Source: JAJRAL01 sp050015815 (GTDB taxonomy: Archaea; Thermoplasmatota; Thermoplasmata; Methanomassiliicoccales; UBA472). Taken from it: a stretch of DNA of 18,786 bases. The stretch lies in the NCBI GenBank assembly GCA_050015815.1, contig JBEKAR010000062.1, forward strand, positions 1-18,786, given 5' to 3'. Positions 1 to 7,964 of this stretch are shown here, in pieces. The first letter of the stretch is position 1. Each line of letters starts with the position of its first letter. The notes below the pieces were generated by a model. That model was not told where the DNA came from and ran no database searches. It saw only the letters and a list, made by a program, of their open reading frames with translations. The translations under genes and the position numbers were made by a program.

Positions 1-2
1 GG

Positions 3-425
3 CCGATTAAGGAGAACAAGGCAGAGATCATTGTCGATCCACTGCTTACGATTCTCGCCGACGAATCGCAGATGAACCGGGTGATGCAGAACCTGATCGG
101 CAACGCCTTGAAGTTCCATGGTTCGGAACGGCCCGTGATCCACATTTCCTCATCGCCGGGAGAAAGAGAGTGGACCTTCTCCGTCAAGGACAACGGCATC
201 GGCATCGATTCGAAGAACAACACAAGGATTTTCGAGATGTTCCGGCGGCTACACACGAGTGAGCAATATGAGGGCACCGGCATCGGTCTCGCCATCTGCA
301 AGAAGATCGTCGAGGGGCACGGCGGGCGCATATGGGTCGAGTCGGAACCGGGAAAGGGAGCCACTTTCTTCTTCACAATCCCGAACATGGAGAACCGGAA
401 CGGGAAACGAAACCGCTCCCCCTAG
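3..425 (+). CDS. Sensor histidine kinase, C-terminal ATPase domain (5' truncated)
   Basis: The frame is open from the left edge, so only about 140 C-terminal residues are visible. They form a GHKL ATP-binding domain: an N box (NLIGNALKFHG), a G1 box (VKDNGIGID), an F box (FEMFRRLH) and a G2 box (EGTGIGLAICKKIVEGHGG), then the usual ending GKGATFFFTIP. These are the ATP-binding motifs of two-component sensor kinases, resembling the bacterial/phytochrome-like subclass. The phosphoacceptor His and the sensor domains lie outside the window. The next gene starts 78-132 bases downstream on the same strand and begins with a receiver domain, so the two may form a phosphorelay. That pairing is inferred from position only. 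Family assignment is secure; stimulus is unknown. Confidence 0.93.
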   Translation, partial: PIKENKAEIIVDPLLTILADESQMNRVMQNLIGNALKFHGSERPVIHISSSPGEREWTFSVKDNGIGIDSKNNTRIFEMFRRLHTSEQYEGTGIGLAICKKIVEGHGGRIWVESEPGKGATFFFTIPNMENRNGKRNRSP

Positions 426-556
426 CATCTGTGACTTCCCTGGACCCATCTCCGGGAAGCATTTCGGACAACGATAACAAGAATCGCAATTTCCAAAACG
501 TGATGCAAACCATTTTCATTGGGGGACAGAGTAGATTCTATGGGCCGCCGAAGCGA

Positions 557-3355
557 ATGAGGGCTGCAATTCAGGCATCACAGGGTTCCAGCATCCCGCT
601 GGAGACCGAGCCACCGAAGATCAGGCTTCAATATGTCGACGATGAGCCCGCTCTGCTGGAGATAACGAAGGAATTCATGGAGATGTCTGGTGAATTCGAG
701 GTAGACACGTTCTCCTCGGCCGAGCAGGCATTGGTCGCCTTAGACGCCGAAGTCCACAGGGCAGTGATCTCGGACTACAAGATGCCCGGCATGGATGGGA
801 TCGAGTTCCTTAGGGTACTCAGGGGGCGGGGGAACGACATCCCCTTCATCTTGTTCACAGGGAAGGGCAGGGAAGAAATTGCGATTGAGGCCATCAACAA
901 TGGGGCGGATTTCTATCTGAAGAAGGGCGGCGACCCAGAGGCGCAATTCGCCGAGCTGGCGAACATGATAAGGCAGGCCGTTGCGAGGAGGGAGACCGAG
1001 GATGCAATGGTCTACAACCTCAGGCATTTCCGGGCTCTCATTGAGAACGCAACAGACATCATTGTCGAGATCGACGGCGAGGGCAAGGTGAAGTATGCCA
1101 GCCCGTCCGTGTCCTCCATCCTGGGATATGAGCCAGATGAGATAATAGGCACACTCTTCCTACGCTATGTTAATCCCGCTGAGGCGGATGAGCTCGTCAG
1201 GTGGTTCTCCGGTGTGCTGCAGACTCAGGCCGGCACCTCCCGAGAGATCCTAGTAAGAACAAAGGACAACGACTGGTGCGTTTTGGAAGCGGGTGCGAAG
1301 AGGCGAAGCGATGGGCCGCCCTCGATCGTGATCAACGCTCGAGACGTGACGGAGCGACGGGGGATGCTCCATAGACTGAAGAGCCTCAACCGCACGCTCG
1401 CCCTGATAAGCGACGTCAATCAGGCAATTGTCCGCGCGACTGACACGGACAGGCTCTTCAAGAGACTGTGCAGGATCGCAGTCGAGAAGGGGAACTTCGG
1501 GATGGCATGGGTCGGTTTGGCGGATCCCGAGACGAGGATGGTCCATCCTGTGGCGAGCTACGGAGCGGTCGAAGGATACCTCGACGGCATCCGCGTCTCG
1601 ATCGACGACGAACCGGAAGGGAGTGGTCCGATAGGAGGCGCTATCAGGACGAATCAGATCGTCGTCGTCGACGACATCGCCACTGATCCGCGCATGGAGC
1701 CATGGAGAGAGAAAGCCCTGAGAAACGGCTTCCTTGGCACCGTGGGCGTTCCGATCCGAATGCACGGTGAGCCGATCGCGGCGCTGGGCATCTACTCGTC
1801 CGAGGTTGGGAGGTTCGATGAGGAAGAGATAGGCCTGCTGGATGAGATGGCCGAGGACATATCGCTCGCAATCTCGTCGATAGACAACGAGAACAAACAT
1901 CACGTGATGGAGGTCAGGCTTAGGGAGAGCGAAGAACGATTCAGGACGGTCTTCAAGGGTGCCGCCACAGGCATGTGCATCTTGGGAACGGACGGCCGCT
2001 TCATCGATGTGAATCGCTCATTCTGCGCCATGCTCGGGTACTCGGAGGATGAGCTGAAAAGGATAGGCTTCCTCGATGTCACACATCCTGACGATGTGGA
2101 GAAGAGCAGGGTATGGGTCGAGAGGATGCTGGCGGGAAAGGAAGCCCCGCCCCACATTGAGAAGCGGTATGTTCGCAAGGACGGGCGGACCGTCTGGGGC
2201 GACGTTTCCACAACGCTCCTGAGAGACCGCAACGGCGTCGCGCTCTACTTCATCACCGAGATCAATGACATCACCGAAAGCAGGGAAACGTCAGAGATGC
2301 TGAAGGAATCGGAGACCCGTTATAGGAGGCTGTTCGAAACCGCGAAGGACGGGATACTGATCCTCGATGAAGGGACGGGCAACATCATCGACGCCAACTC
2401 ATTCATCCTTGAGATGACTGGTTACTCATTCGGAGATCTTGCGAACCGGCAGCTATGGGAACTGGGGCTCATTCATGACCGGTCCAAGGCCGAGGAGGCC
2501 TTTCGAGCGCTAAAAAGGATAGGGTACGTGAGATACGAGGACCTCCCCCTCAGGAGCGCAAGCGGCAAGATTCTCGATGTCGAGTTCGTCAGCAACGTGT
2601 ACCTGGTGGATTCCAGGAAGATCATCCAATGCAACATCCGTGATATCTCTGAACGCAAGCGAGCACTGAAGGAGAGGGACGAGCTCGAGAAGTCGTTGGA
2701 ATTGAGCCGCAGGAAGCTCTCCTTGATGACCGACCTGACGCGCCACGACATCGTGAACCAGCTTACAGTGTCGTTCGGATACCTTGAGATTATCAAGACC
2801 AAGACGAGCGATCCTGCCCTGCTGGAGAGCGCCGGCAAGCTGAAGCTCGCCATGGGAAACATCCAGAAGCTGATCGCGTTCACCAAGATGTATCAGGACC
2901 TCGGCCTTTCTGCTCCTGAATGGCAGAGTGTGAAGACGGTCGCCGAATTCGCCGCCAGCCAGGTGACGCTGGGCTCGATCGAGCTCAGCATCAAATGCGA
3001 AGACCTGGAGATCCTAGCGGACAGGATGCTAGAGAAGGTGTTCTTCAACCTTTTAGAAAACTCGGTCAAGCATGGCGATAGGGTCACAAGAATCAGGGTG
3101 GCCTGCGGGGATGTTTCCGACGCGTTGAGAATCGCCATCGAAGACGACGGCATCGGGATTCCAGACACGGACAAGGAGCGCATCTTCGAAAAGGGATTCG
3201 GCAGGAACACCGGCCTCGGCCTATTCCTGACCCGCGAGGTATTGGCGACGACGAACATTTCCATCGTCGAGAATGGCGCGCCGGGAAAGGGGGCACGATT
3301 CGAATTGACCGTGCCTCCGGGTGGCTGGCGCACGAAAACTCGTCGTTCGACGTGA
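557..3355 (+). CDS. Hybrid sensor kinase: REC-PAS-GAF-PAS-PAS-HisKA-HATPase
   Basis: Signal-transduction protein of 932 aa, apparently soluble, with no membrane segment seen. From the ATG at 557: receiver domain about 20-140 with phosphoacceptor Asp73 in SDYKMPGMDG and the conserved Lys in LKKGG; PAS about 156-263; GAF about 277-440; PAS about 455-565; PAS about 584-700; His box with His730 in TRHDIVNQL; N box around 829 (FFNLLENSVKHG); G1 DDGIGIPD; G2 NTGLGLFL. The His box RHDIxNQL is the variant common in archaeal kinases. The start is uncertain. The frame stays open back to 332, overlapping the upstream kinase gene, and ATG503 is another option, but residues before the receiver domain look non-conserved and no clear ribosome-binding site marks any of them. 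There is no DNA-binding output domain, so it signals to a partner protein or relays phosphate. Confidence 0.93.
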   Translation: MRAAIQASQGSSIPLETEPPKIRLQYVDDEPALLEITKEFMEMSGEFEVDTFSSAEQALVALDAEVHRAVISDYKMPGMDGIEFLRVLRGRGNDIPFILFTGKGREEIAIEAINNGADFYLKKGGDPEAQFAELANMIRQAVARRETEDAMVYNLRHFRALIENATDIIVEIDGEGKVKYASPSVSSILGYEPDEIIGTLFLRYVNPAEADELVRWFSGVLQTQAGTSREILVRTKDNDWCVLEAGAKRRSDGPPSIVINARDVTERRGMLHRLKSLNRTLALISDVNQAIVRATDTDRLFKRLCRIAVEKGNFGMAWVGLADPETRMVHPVASYGAVEGYLDGIRVSIDDEPEGSGPIGGAIRTNQIVVVDDIATDPRMEPWREKALRNGFLGTVGVPIRMHGEPIAALGIYSSEVGRFDEEEIGLLDEMAEDISLAISSIDNENKHHVMEVRLRESEERFRTVFKGAATGMCILGTDGRFIDVNRSFCAMLGYSEDELKRIGFLDVTHPDDVEKSRVWVERMLAGKEAPPHIEKRYVRKDGRTVWGDVSTTLLRDRNGVALYFITEINDITESRETSEMLKESETRYRRLFETAKDGILILDEGTGNIIDANSFILEMTGYSFGDLANRQLWELGLIHDRSKAEEAFRALKRIGYVRYEDLPLRSASGKILDVEFVSNVYLVDSRKIIQCNIRDISERKRALKERDELEKSLELSRRKLSLMTDLTRHDIVNQLTVSFGYLEIIKTKTSDPALLESAGKLKLAMGNIQKLIAFTKMYQDLGLSAPEWQSVKTVAEFAASQVTLGSIELSIKCEDLEILADRMLEKVFFNLLENSVKHGDRVTRIRVACGDVSDALRIAIEDDGIGIPDTDKERIFEKGFGRNTGLGLFLTREVLATTNISIVENGAPGKGARFELTVPPGGWRTKTRRST

Positions 3356-3383
3356 TTTCAGAAATGCCTAGTATGTGTAGGAG

Positions 3384-3456
3384 TGGGCTCAGCCAGATTC
3401 GAACTGGCGAACTTCTGCGTGTCAAGCAGACGTCATGACCACTAGACCATGAGCCC
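3384..3456 (-). tRNA. tRNA-Val (anticodon GAC)
   Basis: The minus strand folds into a complete cloverleaf of 73 nt: acceptor GGGCTCA pairing with TGAGCCC, a D arm GTC-TAGTGGTCAT-GAC, anticodon stem TCTGC/GCAGA around the loop TTGACAC, a five-base variable loop, T stem GCCAG/CTGGC around TTCGAAT, and discriminator A. Anticodon GAC reads GUC and GUU, that is valine. CCA is not encoded and no intron is seen. It sits alone between the hybrid kinase and the methyltransferase genes. Confidence 0.95.
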
Positions 3457-3484
3457 TTGTGGGTTCTGCTGAATCACCTTCGAG

Positions 3485-3494
3485 TCTATATGCC
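3485..3494 (-). promoter_or_regulatory. TATA-like element of tRNA-Val
   Basis: The minus strand reads GGCATATAGA, centred about 34 bases before the tRNA 5' end. That would place initiation a few bases upstream of the mature tRNA, as expected for archaeal tRNA genes with a short leader. Confidence 0.5.
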
Positions 3495-3525
3495 TTTCGT
3501 GCTCGACTCGCGCTCCAGTCCAGGC

Positions 3526-4284
3526 TCATGAAAGGTGTCCAAAGCAGCATTCAGTCCTGAGGTGGACGATGACCTTCCTGCCCCGCTCATGCACGGCGAA
3601 GACTCTCTCCAGACGGGCGCAGAACTCCTCGTGTCCCTCCTTTCCCGGTGCCGGAAGGTAAGAGACGGAGGCTGCCATCCCCCTCAGCCCGTTCAGGTCG
3701 AGTTCCCTATCGTTCTGGTAGGTCAGCCGCTCGAACGGGGAATCCCCGAATATCCTCTGCGGATCCTCTTTGTTCTTCTCGATGCCCGCATGTTCATCGG
3801 AGAACTCGTTCACCAGCCCCTCATATTCCTTGGAGAACTCGTCAGCCTCAACCTGCCTCTCGTTCCAAAGGAGGATGACCCAACCTCCCGAAGCGAGGAT
3901 CCGGCGTAGCTCATCTCGCGTCTCCTGTGGGTTGAACCAATGGTACGCCTGAGCCGCCGTTGCCGCGTCCACGCTATGATCGGGCAGTCCCGTTGATTCC
4001 GCCGAGCCCTTGACGCTGACGAAGCCCTCTCTTCGTGAGAGCGCTTCCTCAGCGAATCCTCGCATGTCGTCGTTCGGCTCGACCGCGTAGACTCTCAGCC
4101 CCCGTTCGAGCAGCAGTTCGGTGAAGATGCCCGTCCCCGATCCGAGGTCCGCCACCCTTCCGCCGTGAGGGATCACCTCCCGCTCGAGCAGATCATCGAT
4201 GAGCCTGCGAGGATAGCTCGGCCTCCATCTGGCATAATAGGAGGCGCGGCCAGTGAAGCGTTCGGTTGTCGGCTTCTCCTTCAT
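3526..4284 (-). CDS. Class I SAM-dependent methyltransferase
   Basis: Predicted SAM-dependent methyltransferase of 252 aa with a Rossmann fold; the substrate is unknown. Motif I is VADLGSGTG (residues 44-52), followed by the acidic ribose-binding segment AVEPNDDM (Glu69). A hydrophobic strand near AAQAYHWF and the segment LASGGWVILLWNE fit motifs of the UbiE/Methyltransf_11 type, and the length is usual for that family. The start is taken at ATG4284. The frame can be extended to TTG4305, but the ATG places the Rossmann core at a normal distance from the N terminus. It is a single-gene unit, divergent from the glutaredoxin-like gene. Small-molecule or protein methylation are both possible. Confidence 0.9.
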   Translation of the reverse strand: MKEKPTTERFTGRASYYARWRPSYPRRLIDDLLEREVIPHGGRVADLGSGTGIFTELLLERGLRVYAVEPNDDMRGFAEEALSRREGFVSVKGSAESTGLPDHSVDAATAAQAYHWFNPQETRDELRRILASGGWVILLWNERQVEADEFSKEYEGLVNEFSDEHAGIEKNKEDPQRIFGDSPFERLTYQNDRELDLNGLRGMAASVSYLPAPGKEGHEEFCARLERVFAVHERGRKVIVHLRTECCFGHLS

Positions 4285-4340
4285 CGTTCTTCGAACGCCG
4301 AACAACCATTTCTACGTTCACATGAGCGTCGTCCCGGAGA

Positions 4341-4370
4341 GCTTTTTATCTCCCACTGGTTTACGGTGAT
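4341..4370 (+). promoter_or_regulatory. TATA-like box and Shine-Dalgarno of the glutaredoxin-like gene
   Basis: TTTTTAT at 4343-4349 lies about 35 bases before ATG4381, and GGTGAT at 4365-4370 matches the archaeal anti-Shine-Dalgarno 10 bases before that ATG. The divergent methyltransferase could use the same AT-rich spot on the other strand. Confidence 0.45.
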
Positions 4371-4380
4371 GGGATAGAGG

Positions 4381-4623
4381 ATGCCAGAGGTTCTGTTGTT
4401 CACCAAGCCGGGGTGTGAGAAGTGCGAATACGTCAAGGAGCGCATCCCTCCGAAGGTCGACGTCACCATCTATGACATGGGCTCCGCCGACGGCTTGGCC
4501 GAGGGAGCGTTCTACGAGCTCCTGCACAAGAACGTCCCCATTCTCGTGGTCGAAGGCGAGGTCGTCGAGGGCGCTCTGAACATCGTCAAGAAGCTCAACG
4601 CCCTGCGCGGCGAGGGCATTTAA
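4381..4623 (+). CDS. Glutaredoxin/thioredoxin-like redox protein
   Basis: Small cytoplasmic thiol-disulfide protein of 80 aa. The N-terminal strand EVLLFTKPG runs into the active-site motif Cys12-Glu-Lys-Cys15, a two-cysteine redox centre. A later VPILVVEGEVVEG has the conserved cis-Pro context of the thioredoxin fold that packs against the active site. The length equals that of minimal archaeal glutaredoxin-like proteins. The start ATG4381 has GGTGAT upstream. It lies directly before Kae1, but a separate promoter overlaps its stop codon, so the two need not be co-transcribed. The physiological electron donor and target cannot be told from sequence. Confidence 0.9.
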   Translation: MPEVLLFTKPGCEKCEYVKERIPPKVDVTIYDMGSADGLAEGAFYELLHKNVPILVVEGEVVEGALNIVKKLNALRGEGI

Positions 4624-4628
4624 TATCC
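4618..4628 (+). promoter_or_regulatory. TATA-like box of kae1
   Basis: ATTTAATATCC is centred about 27 bases upstream of ATG4650, the spacing expected for a leaderless archaeal transcript. It includes the TAA stop of the preceding gene. Confidence 0.55.
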
Positions 4629-4649
4629 TGGTCCAATGTCAGGCCCGGA

Positions 4650-5633
4650 ATGATCGCGCTAGGCATCGAAGGCACGGCGCACACCGTCGGCGTCGGCATC
4701 GTCGACGACAAGGCGAATGTCCTTGCCAATGAGTACAAAATGTACCGGCCTGAGACCGGGGGCATACATCCCCGCGAGGCGGCGAACCACCACGCGGAGA
4801 ACGTCGTCCCGCTCATCTCGAAGGCGGTGCGTACCGCCGGTGTATCTCTGAACGACATAGATTTGGTGACGTTCTCCCAAGGCCCCGGGCTCGGTCCGTG
4901 CCTTCGCACCGTCGCCACCGCGGCAAGGGCCCTTTCGCTTCGGCTCAAGGTCCCGATCATCGGGGTCAATCACTGCATCGCCCACCTGGAGATAGGCAGG
5001 GCCAAGACGCCGGCGAAGGACCCGGTGCTCCTCTACGCCTCAGGCGGTAACACGCAGGTCATCGCCTTCGCCAACGGCCGTTACCGTATCTTCGGCGAGA
5101 CGCTCGACATCGGGATCGGGAACATGCTCGACAAGCTCGGCAGGGAGATCGGCCTCGGTTACTACGCCGGGCCGAAGATCGAGAAGGTGGCGAAGGACGG
5201 CAAGAAGCTCCTAGACCTGCCGTATTCCGTCAAGGGCATGGACATGGCCTTCTCCGGCATGCTGACCGCGTGCCTTGCGCACAAGGAGAAGGGCGAGAGC
5301 ATCGAGGACATCTGCTTCTCCGTGCAGGAAACGTGCTTCGCCATGCTCACCGAGGTGACGGAGAGGGCGATGGCCCACGTGGAGAAGAACGAGGTGCTTC
5401 TCGGCGGGGGCGTGGTGCAGAACAAGCGCCTGCAGGAGATGGTCGAGCGCATGGCGATCGACCGAGGCGCGAAGATGTTCGTGCCGGACAGGACGCTCTG
5501 CATCGATCAGGGCGCGATGATCGCTTGGACCGGCCTGCTGATGTACATGTCCGGAGTGAGGATGTCGGTCGAGGAGACGGCGATCAACCAAAGGTTCAGG
5601 ACCGACGACGTCGACGTGACCTGGCGGGATTAG
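4650..5633 (+). CDS. kae1: tRNA N6-threonylcarbamoyltransferase Kae1 (KEOPS subunit)
   Basis: Catalytic subunit of KEOPS, which transfers threonylcarbamoyl to A37 of tRNAs reading ANN codons. At 327 aa it has the standard single-domain length. Visible ASKHA-fold marks are the nucleotide-binding start IALGIEGTAHTVGVGIV, GGIHPREAANHHAEN, the metal-binding NHCIAH (His108, His112), LYASGGNTQV, and near the C terminus CIDQGAMIAW with metal ligand Asp286. Most family members have DN where this one has DQ. No Bud32 kinase domain follows, whereas many euryarchaea fuse Kae1 to Bud32, so Bud32 must be encoded elsewhere. The stop TAG overlaps the TAA of the convergent DHH gene. Assignment is very secure. 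Confidence 0.98.
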   Translation: MIALGIEGTAHTVGVGIVDDKANVLANEYKMYRPETGGIHPREAANHHAENVVPLISKAVRTAGVSLNDIDLVTFSQGPGLGPCLRTVATAARALSLRLKVPIIGVNHCIAHLEIGRAKTPAKDPVLLYASGGNTQVIAFANGRYRIFGETLDIGIGNMLDKLGREIGLGYYAGPKIEKVAKDGKKLLDLPYSVKGMDMAFSGMLTACLAHKEKGESIEDICFSVQETCFAMLTEVTERAMAHVEKNEVLLGGGVVQNKRLQEMVERMAIDRGAKMFVPDRTLCIDQGAMIAWTGLLMYMSGVRMSVEETAINQRFRTDDVDVTWRD

Positions 5634-6988
5634 GACTTAGAAGCCGCCTTCTTCGCCTTCTGCTCTCCGACGATTGAATCCACCTTTGAGAGGAACTCCT
5701 GCTCCTTGCCCAGCGGGATCGTTGCGCCGCTCGCCACCGCGTGCCCTCCGCCGGTCCCTCCGACGCTCCTCGCCGCCTCGCGCAATGCGACGGCGAGGTC
5801 GACCCCGTTCTCCAGGATCCTGAAGGACGCTCTGGAGGAGACCCGGACGCTATCTTTGTATTTCGAGATGGTGACGGTCGGCTTGTCGCAGTCGCCGACG
5901 AATTGCATCGTCGTACCGGCCAGGACGCCGGAGAGCGAGGTGTTCGTGCTCTCGAACCACTGGATGTTCTCCATGCGGTTGATGCCTTTCTCGACCACCG
6001 CTCGCATAGCGGTGATGATCGCTTCCTTGTACTGCCGCCGCAGGAGCTCGGTCGCTTCGGAGGCCCTTTCGTCGCGGAGCGCGAGGGCGATCCCCAGGCC
6101 TTCCTTGTCCGTCCTACCTGACGCGTTCAGAAGCTGCGCCAGGTCGTCGGCGTAGACGTTCCAGGCTGGGAAGAAGTAACGGTCGGTGATGAGCTCGTCC
6201 ATCGCGCTGCTGGTGCACCCCTGATTGATGAGCCAAAGCGCCACCAGCGACGATAGCTCCCTCTTCTGGTTCTCGTCTAGCGACTCTAGCGTCGCGCCGA
6301 CGGGGACCTTCGCTTCCGTGAGCAGGGCCCTCGCTCCCTCCATTTCGCCGGTGATCCCGATGAGGTACGGGTCGATTCCGTTCGTCAGTCCTTCCGCCAG
6401 TGGTCCGGGAGGGAGCAGGGCGCCCGGCCTGACCTCAACGATCTTTCGGGAGAGCCCCCCTTCCAGGAGGTACTTGTTCACCCCGCTCAGGCCCCTGATG
6501 TGCTGCCGGTCCCCGACGATGCCGGCGAAGGCGACGGGAAGCAAGTCCCAGTTGCCCTCGTCCACCGCGAGGGAGAAGAGCAGACTCATCGACCCGGCAC
6601 AGGCGGAGGTCATTCCGTCGATGCCGAACAGGTGAGGATTGATGTGGAAGAGCTTCTTTGAGTCTCCCACCGGGGCGTGGTGGTCAAGGACGATGACCTT
6701 GCCATTGAGGCCTTCGAGCGTCGCCAGGCTGCTCGAGCCCATGTCGGAGAGGATGAGGCACTGCGCCCCGTCCCCGGCCTCGTGGATCGTTTGGTCGTCG
6801 AGCGCTTTGGTCGTGATTACGTGCACTCGCTTACCAGACCTGAGCAGAGTGGCGCAGAGGATGCCCGCGGCGGAGAGCCCGTCCGCGTCGTAGTGCGAAA
6901 GGACGACGACGCGCGGGTGGCGGGAGACTTCCTCCGCTGCGCTCTTCAAAAGAGAAGAGAGCGGCGGCGGAAGGTGCTCTCCGTCCAT
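5630..6988 (-). CDS. DHH/DHHA1 phosphoesterase, archaeal RecJ-like
   Basis: Predicted metal-dependent phosphoesterase or single-strand nuclease, 452 aa, of the archaeal RecJ-like group that includes the GINS-associated nuclease. DHH motifs: SHYDADGLSAAG (Asp34, Asp36), LSDMGSSS (Asp82), LDHH (Asp102-His-His104), and a further Asp in GIVGDRQ. The C-terminal DHHA1 domain carries the nucleic-acid-binding glycine motif GGTGGGHAVASGATI (about 417-431). The gene follows uS15 with a 7-base gap, and the ribosome-binding GAGGT overlaps the uS15 stop. This uS15-RecJ order is conserved in many euryarchaea and suggests co-expression with ribosome genes. It could act in replication with GINS, in RNA turnover, or as a nanoRNase-like enzyme; sequence alone does not decide. 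Confidence 0.93.
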   Translation of the reverse strand: MDGEHLPPPLSSLLKSAAEEVSRHPRVVVLSHYDADGLSAAGILCATLLRSGKRVHVITTKALDDQTIHEAGDGAQCLILSDMGSSSLATLEGLNGKVIVLDHHAPVGDSKKLFHINPHLFGIDGMTSACAGSMSLLFSLAVDEGNWDLLPVAFAGIVGDRQHIRGLSGVNKYLLEGGLSRKIVEVRPGALLPPGPLAEGLTNGIDPYLIGITGEMEGARALLTEAKVPVGATLESLDENQKRELSSLVALWLINQGCTSSAMDELITDRYFFPAWNVYADDLAQLLNASGRTDKEGLGIALALRDERASEATELLRRQYKEAIITAMRAVVEKGINRMENIQWFESTNTSLSGVLAGTTMQFVGDCDKPTVTISKYKDSVRVSSRASFRILENGVDLAVALREAARSVGGTGGGHAVASGATIPLGKEQEFLSKVDSIVGEQKAKKAASKS

Positions 6989-6995
6989 ACAGACC

Positions 6996-7451
6996 TCACT
7001 CGATGAGCAGCTCCGCGTTCTTCAGAGAATACTCCCAATCCTGGGGGAGGATGTCGTGGCGCTTGTAGTACTTCACCAGGCGCCGGATCTTCGATTCGAT
7101 GAGCTGCAGATTCCTGTTGTTGGCCATGTCCTTCTTGTTGTCGGCCATGTGGAGGCTGACGTTGATCGCCGTCCTCATCAGCGCGACGAGGTCGTCCGGC
7201 AGCGCCTGCTCCAGGCCGTTCTGTTCGAGGATCTCCAACATCGTCCTGCCGGTCGCCAACCTGACGCTCGGGACGGCGTACTGGTCTCGCAGCGTCATCC
7301 CGATCTTGGAGGCGGTCATGCCCTCCTTGGCGAGCTTGACCACTGTCTGCTCTACCTCTTCCTTTGGCATCGGGACCCACTCGGGGTTCTCGGTGACTAG
7401 AGGCTTCGAGGAGGCGGACTTGCCCCTCCTTCTTGCGTGCATCTTTGCCAT
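6996..7451 (-). CDS. rps15: Small-subunit ribosomal protein uS15
   Basis: Ribosomal protein of the 30S subunit that binds helices of the 16S rRNA central domain. The product is 151 aa, the long archaeal/eukaryotic form with an N-terminal extension before the uS15 core. It starts MAKMHARRRGKS, the usual archaeal opening. The C-terminal part has the helical core with SLHMADNKKDMANNRNLQLIESKIRRLVKYYKR. The frame continues upstream to about 7514, but the promoter TATA at 7525-7534 would start transcription near 7505, and ATG7451 is the conserved family start, with AGGA a little upstream. First gene of a two-gene unit with the DHH protein. Confidence 0.97.
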   Translation of the reverse strand: MAKMHARRRGKSASSKPLVTENPEWVPMPKEEVEQTVVKLAKEGMTASKIGMTLRDQYAVPSVRLATGRTMLEILEQNGLEQALPDDLVALMRTAINVSLHMADNKKDMANNRNLQLIESKIRRLVKYYKRHDILPQDWEYSLKNAELLIE

Positions 7452-7524
7452 TTGATCATCATTCCTGGATTGTTCGAGATAAGGCGTTTTGGTTGGCGGC
7501 GAAGTAAGTGCCAATTTCCATTCC

Positions 7525-7534
7525 GGTATATAAG
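7525..7534 (-). promoter_or_regulatory. TATA box of the rps15-DHH unit
   Basis: The minus strand reads CCTTATATACC, a near-consensus archaeal TATA. Initiation about 25 bases downstream would give a leader of roughly 50 nt before ATG7451. Confidence 0.7.
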
Positions 7535-7543
7535 GTTTGAGCG

Positions 7544-7561
7544 GGACCTGCCAGCAGGTCC
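7544..7561 (-). repeat. Perfect 8-bp inverted repeat upstream of the rps15 promoter
   Basis: GGACCTGC-CA-GCAGGTCC: two perfect 8-base arms with a 2-base spacer. It lies between the Nudix stop codon and the rps15 TATA, about 10 bases upstream of the latter. It may be a regulator-binding site or a 3' hairpin of the flpA-Nudix transcript; no U-tract follows on that strand. Confidence 0.6.
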
Positions 7562-7583
7562 ATGCCTGGAAGCAGCGCCGAGC

Positions 7584-7964
7584 TCAATCGTAGACGTTCC
7601 GGTAACGCCTCTTCTCTTTGCGCGCCTTCTGCACCGATTCCCTGGCCCATTCGATGATTGGCCGATACTCCTCCTCCGGGAACGCGAGCTCGGATGGAAG
7701 CTCTGAGAACAGGGCCCAGTCCATCTCCGACTTGTTGAAGGGGCAGCCCAGCTCCCCGGCGAAGACCCCTCCGTCGCGATGCGTCTTGTGAGCCAGCGGA
7801 GTGAACGAGCAGCCGCACTCCTCCTTCGTCTCGCGCACCGCCGCCTCCTCTGCGGACTCGCCTTCTTCTACTCTCCCTCCGGGCATCTCCCAACCCTTCC
7901 TCTTTGGGTTGTAGACCATCACGAACCTCTTGTCCAGGAAGATGACGCTGTAGACCCACTTCAC
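7584..7964 (-). CDS. Nudix hydrolase
   Basis: Predicted pyrophosphohydrolase acting on a nucleoside diphosphate linked to another group; 126 aa, one domain. The full Nudix box is present at residues 30-52: Gly30, five residues, Glu36, seven residues, Arg44-Glu45, then KEECGC with the two metal-binding Glu48 and Glu49. The preceding KGWEMPGGRVEEG is typical. The start codon overlaps the stop of flpA by four bases, so the two are translationally coupled. Which substrate it has (mutagenic dNTP, RNA cap-like end, NDP-sugar) is not visible. The four-base coupling to an RNA methyltransferase hints at an RNA- or nucleotide-related job, but this is inference. Confidence 0.93.
   Translation of the reverse strand: MKWVYSVIFLDKRFVMVYNPKRKGWEMPGGRVEEGESAEEAAVRETKEECGCSFTPLAHKTHRDGGVFAGELGCPFNKSEMDWALFSELPSELAFPEEEYRPIIEWARESVQKARKEKRRYRNVYD

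Noticed and set aside
332..556. N-terminal extension of the hybrid kinase back to ATG332
   Set aside because: It would overlap the upstream kinase gene in another frame and adds 75 residues of no domain character. The frame being open there is probably chance, although ATG503 remains possible.
300..560. A single kinase gene split by a frameshift
   Set aside because: The first gene ends naturally after a complete ATPase domain (FFFTIP and a short tail), and the second begins with its own receiver domain.
3384..3456. tRNA-Val as an integration site at the edge of an accessory region
   Set aside because: No second copy of the tRNA 3' end and no integrase was seen in the window.
7452..7514. Extension of uS15 to 7514
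   Set aside because: The family starts at MAKMHARRRG, and the mapped TATA position puts the expected transcription start near 7505, within or beyond the extension.
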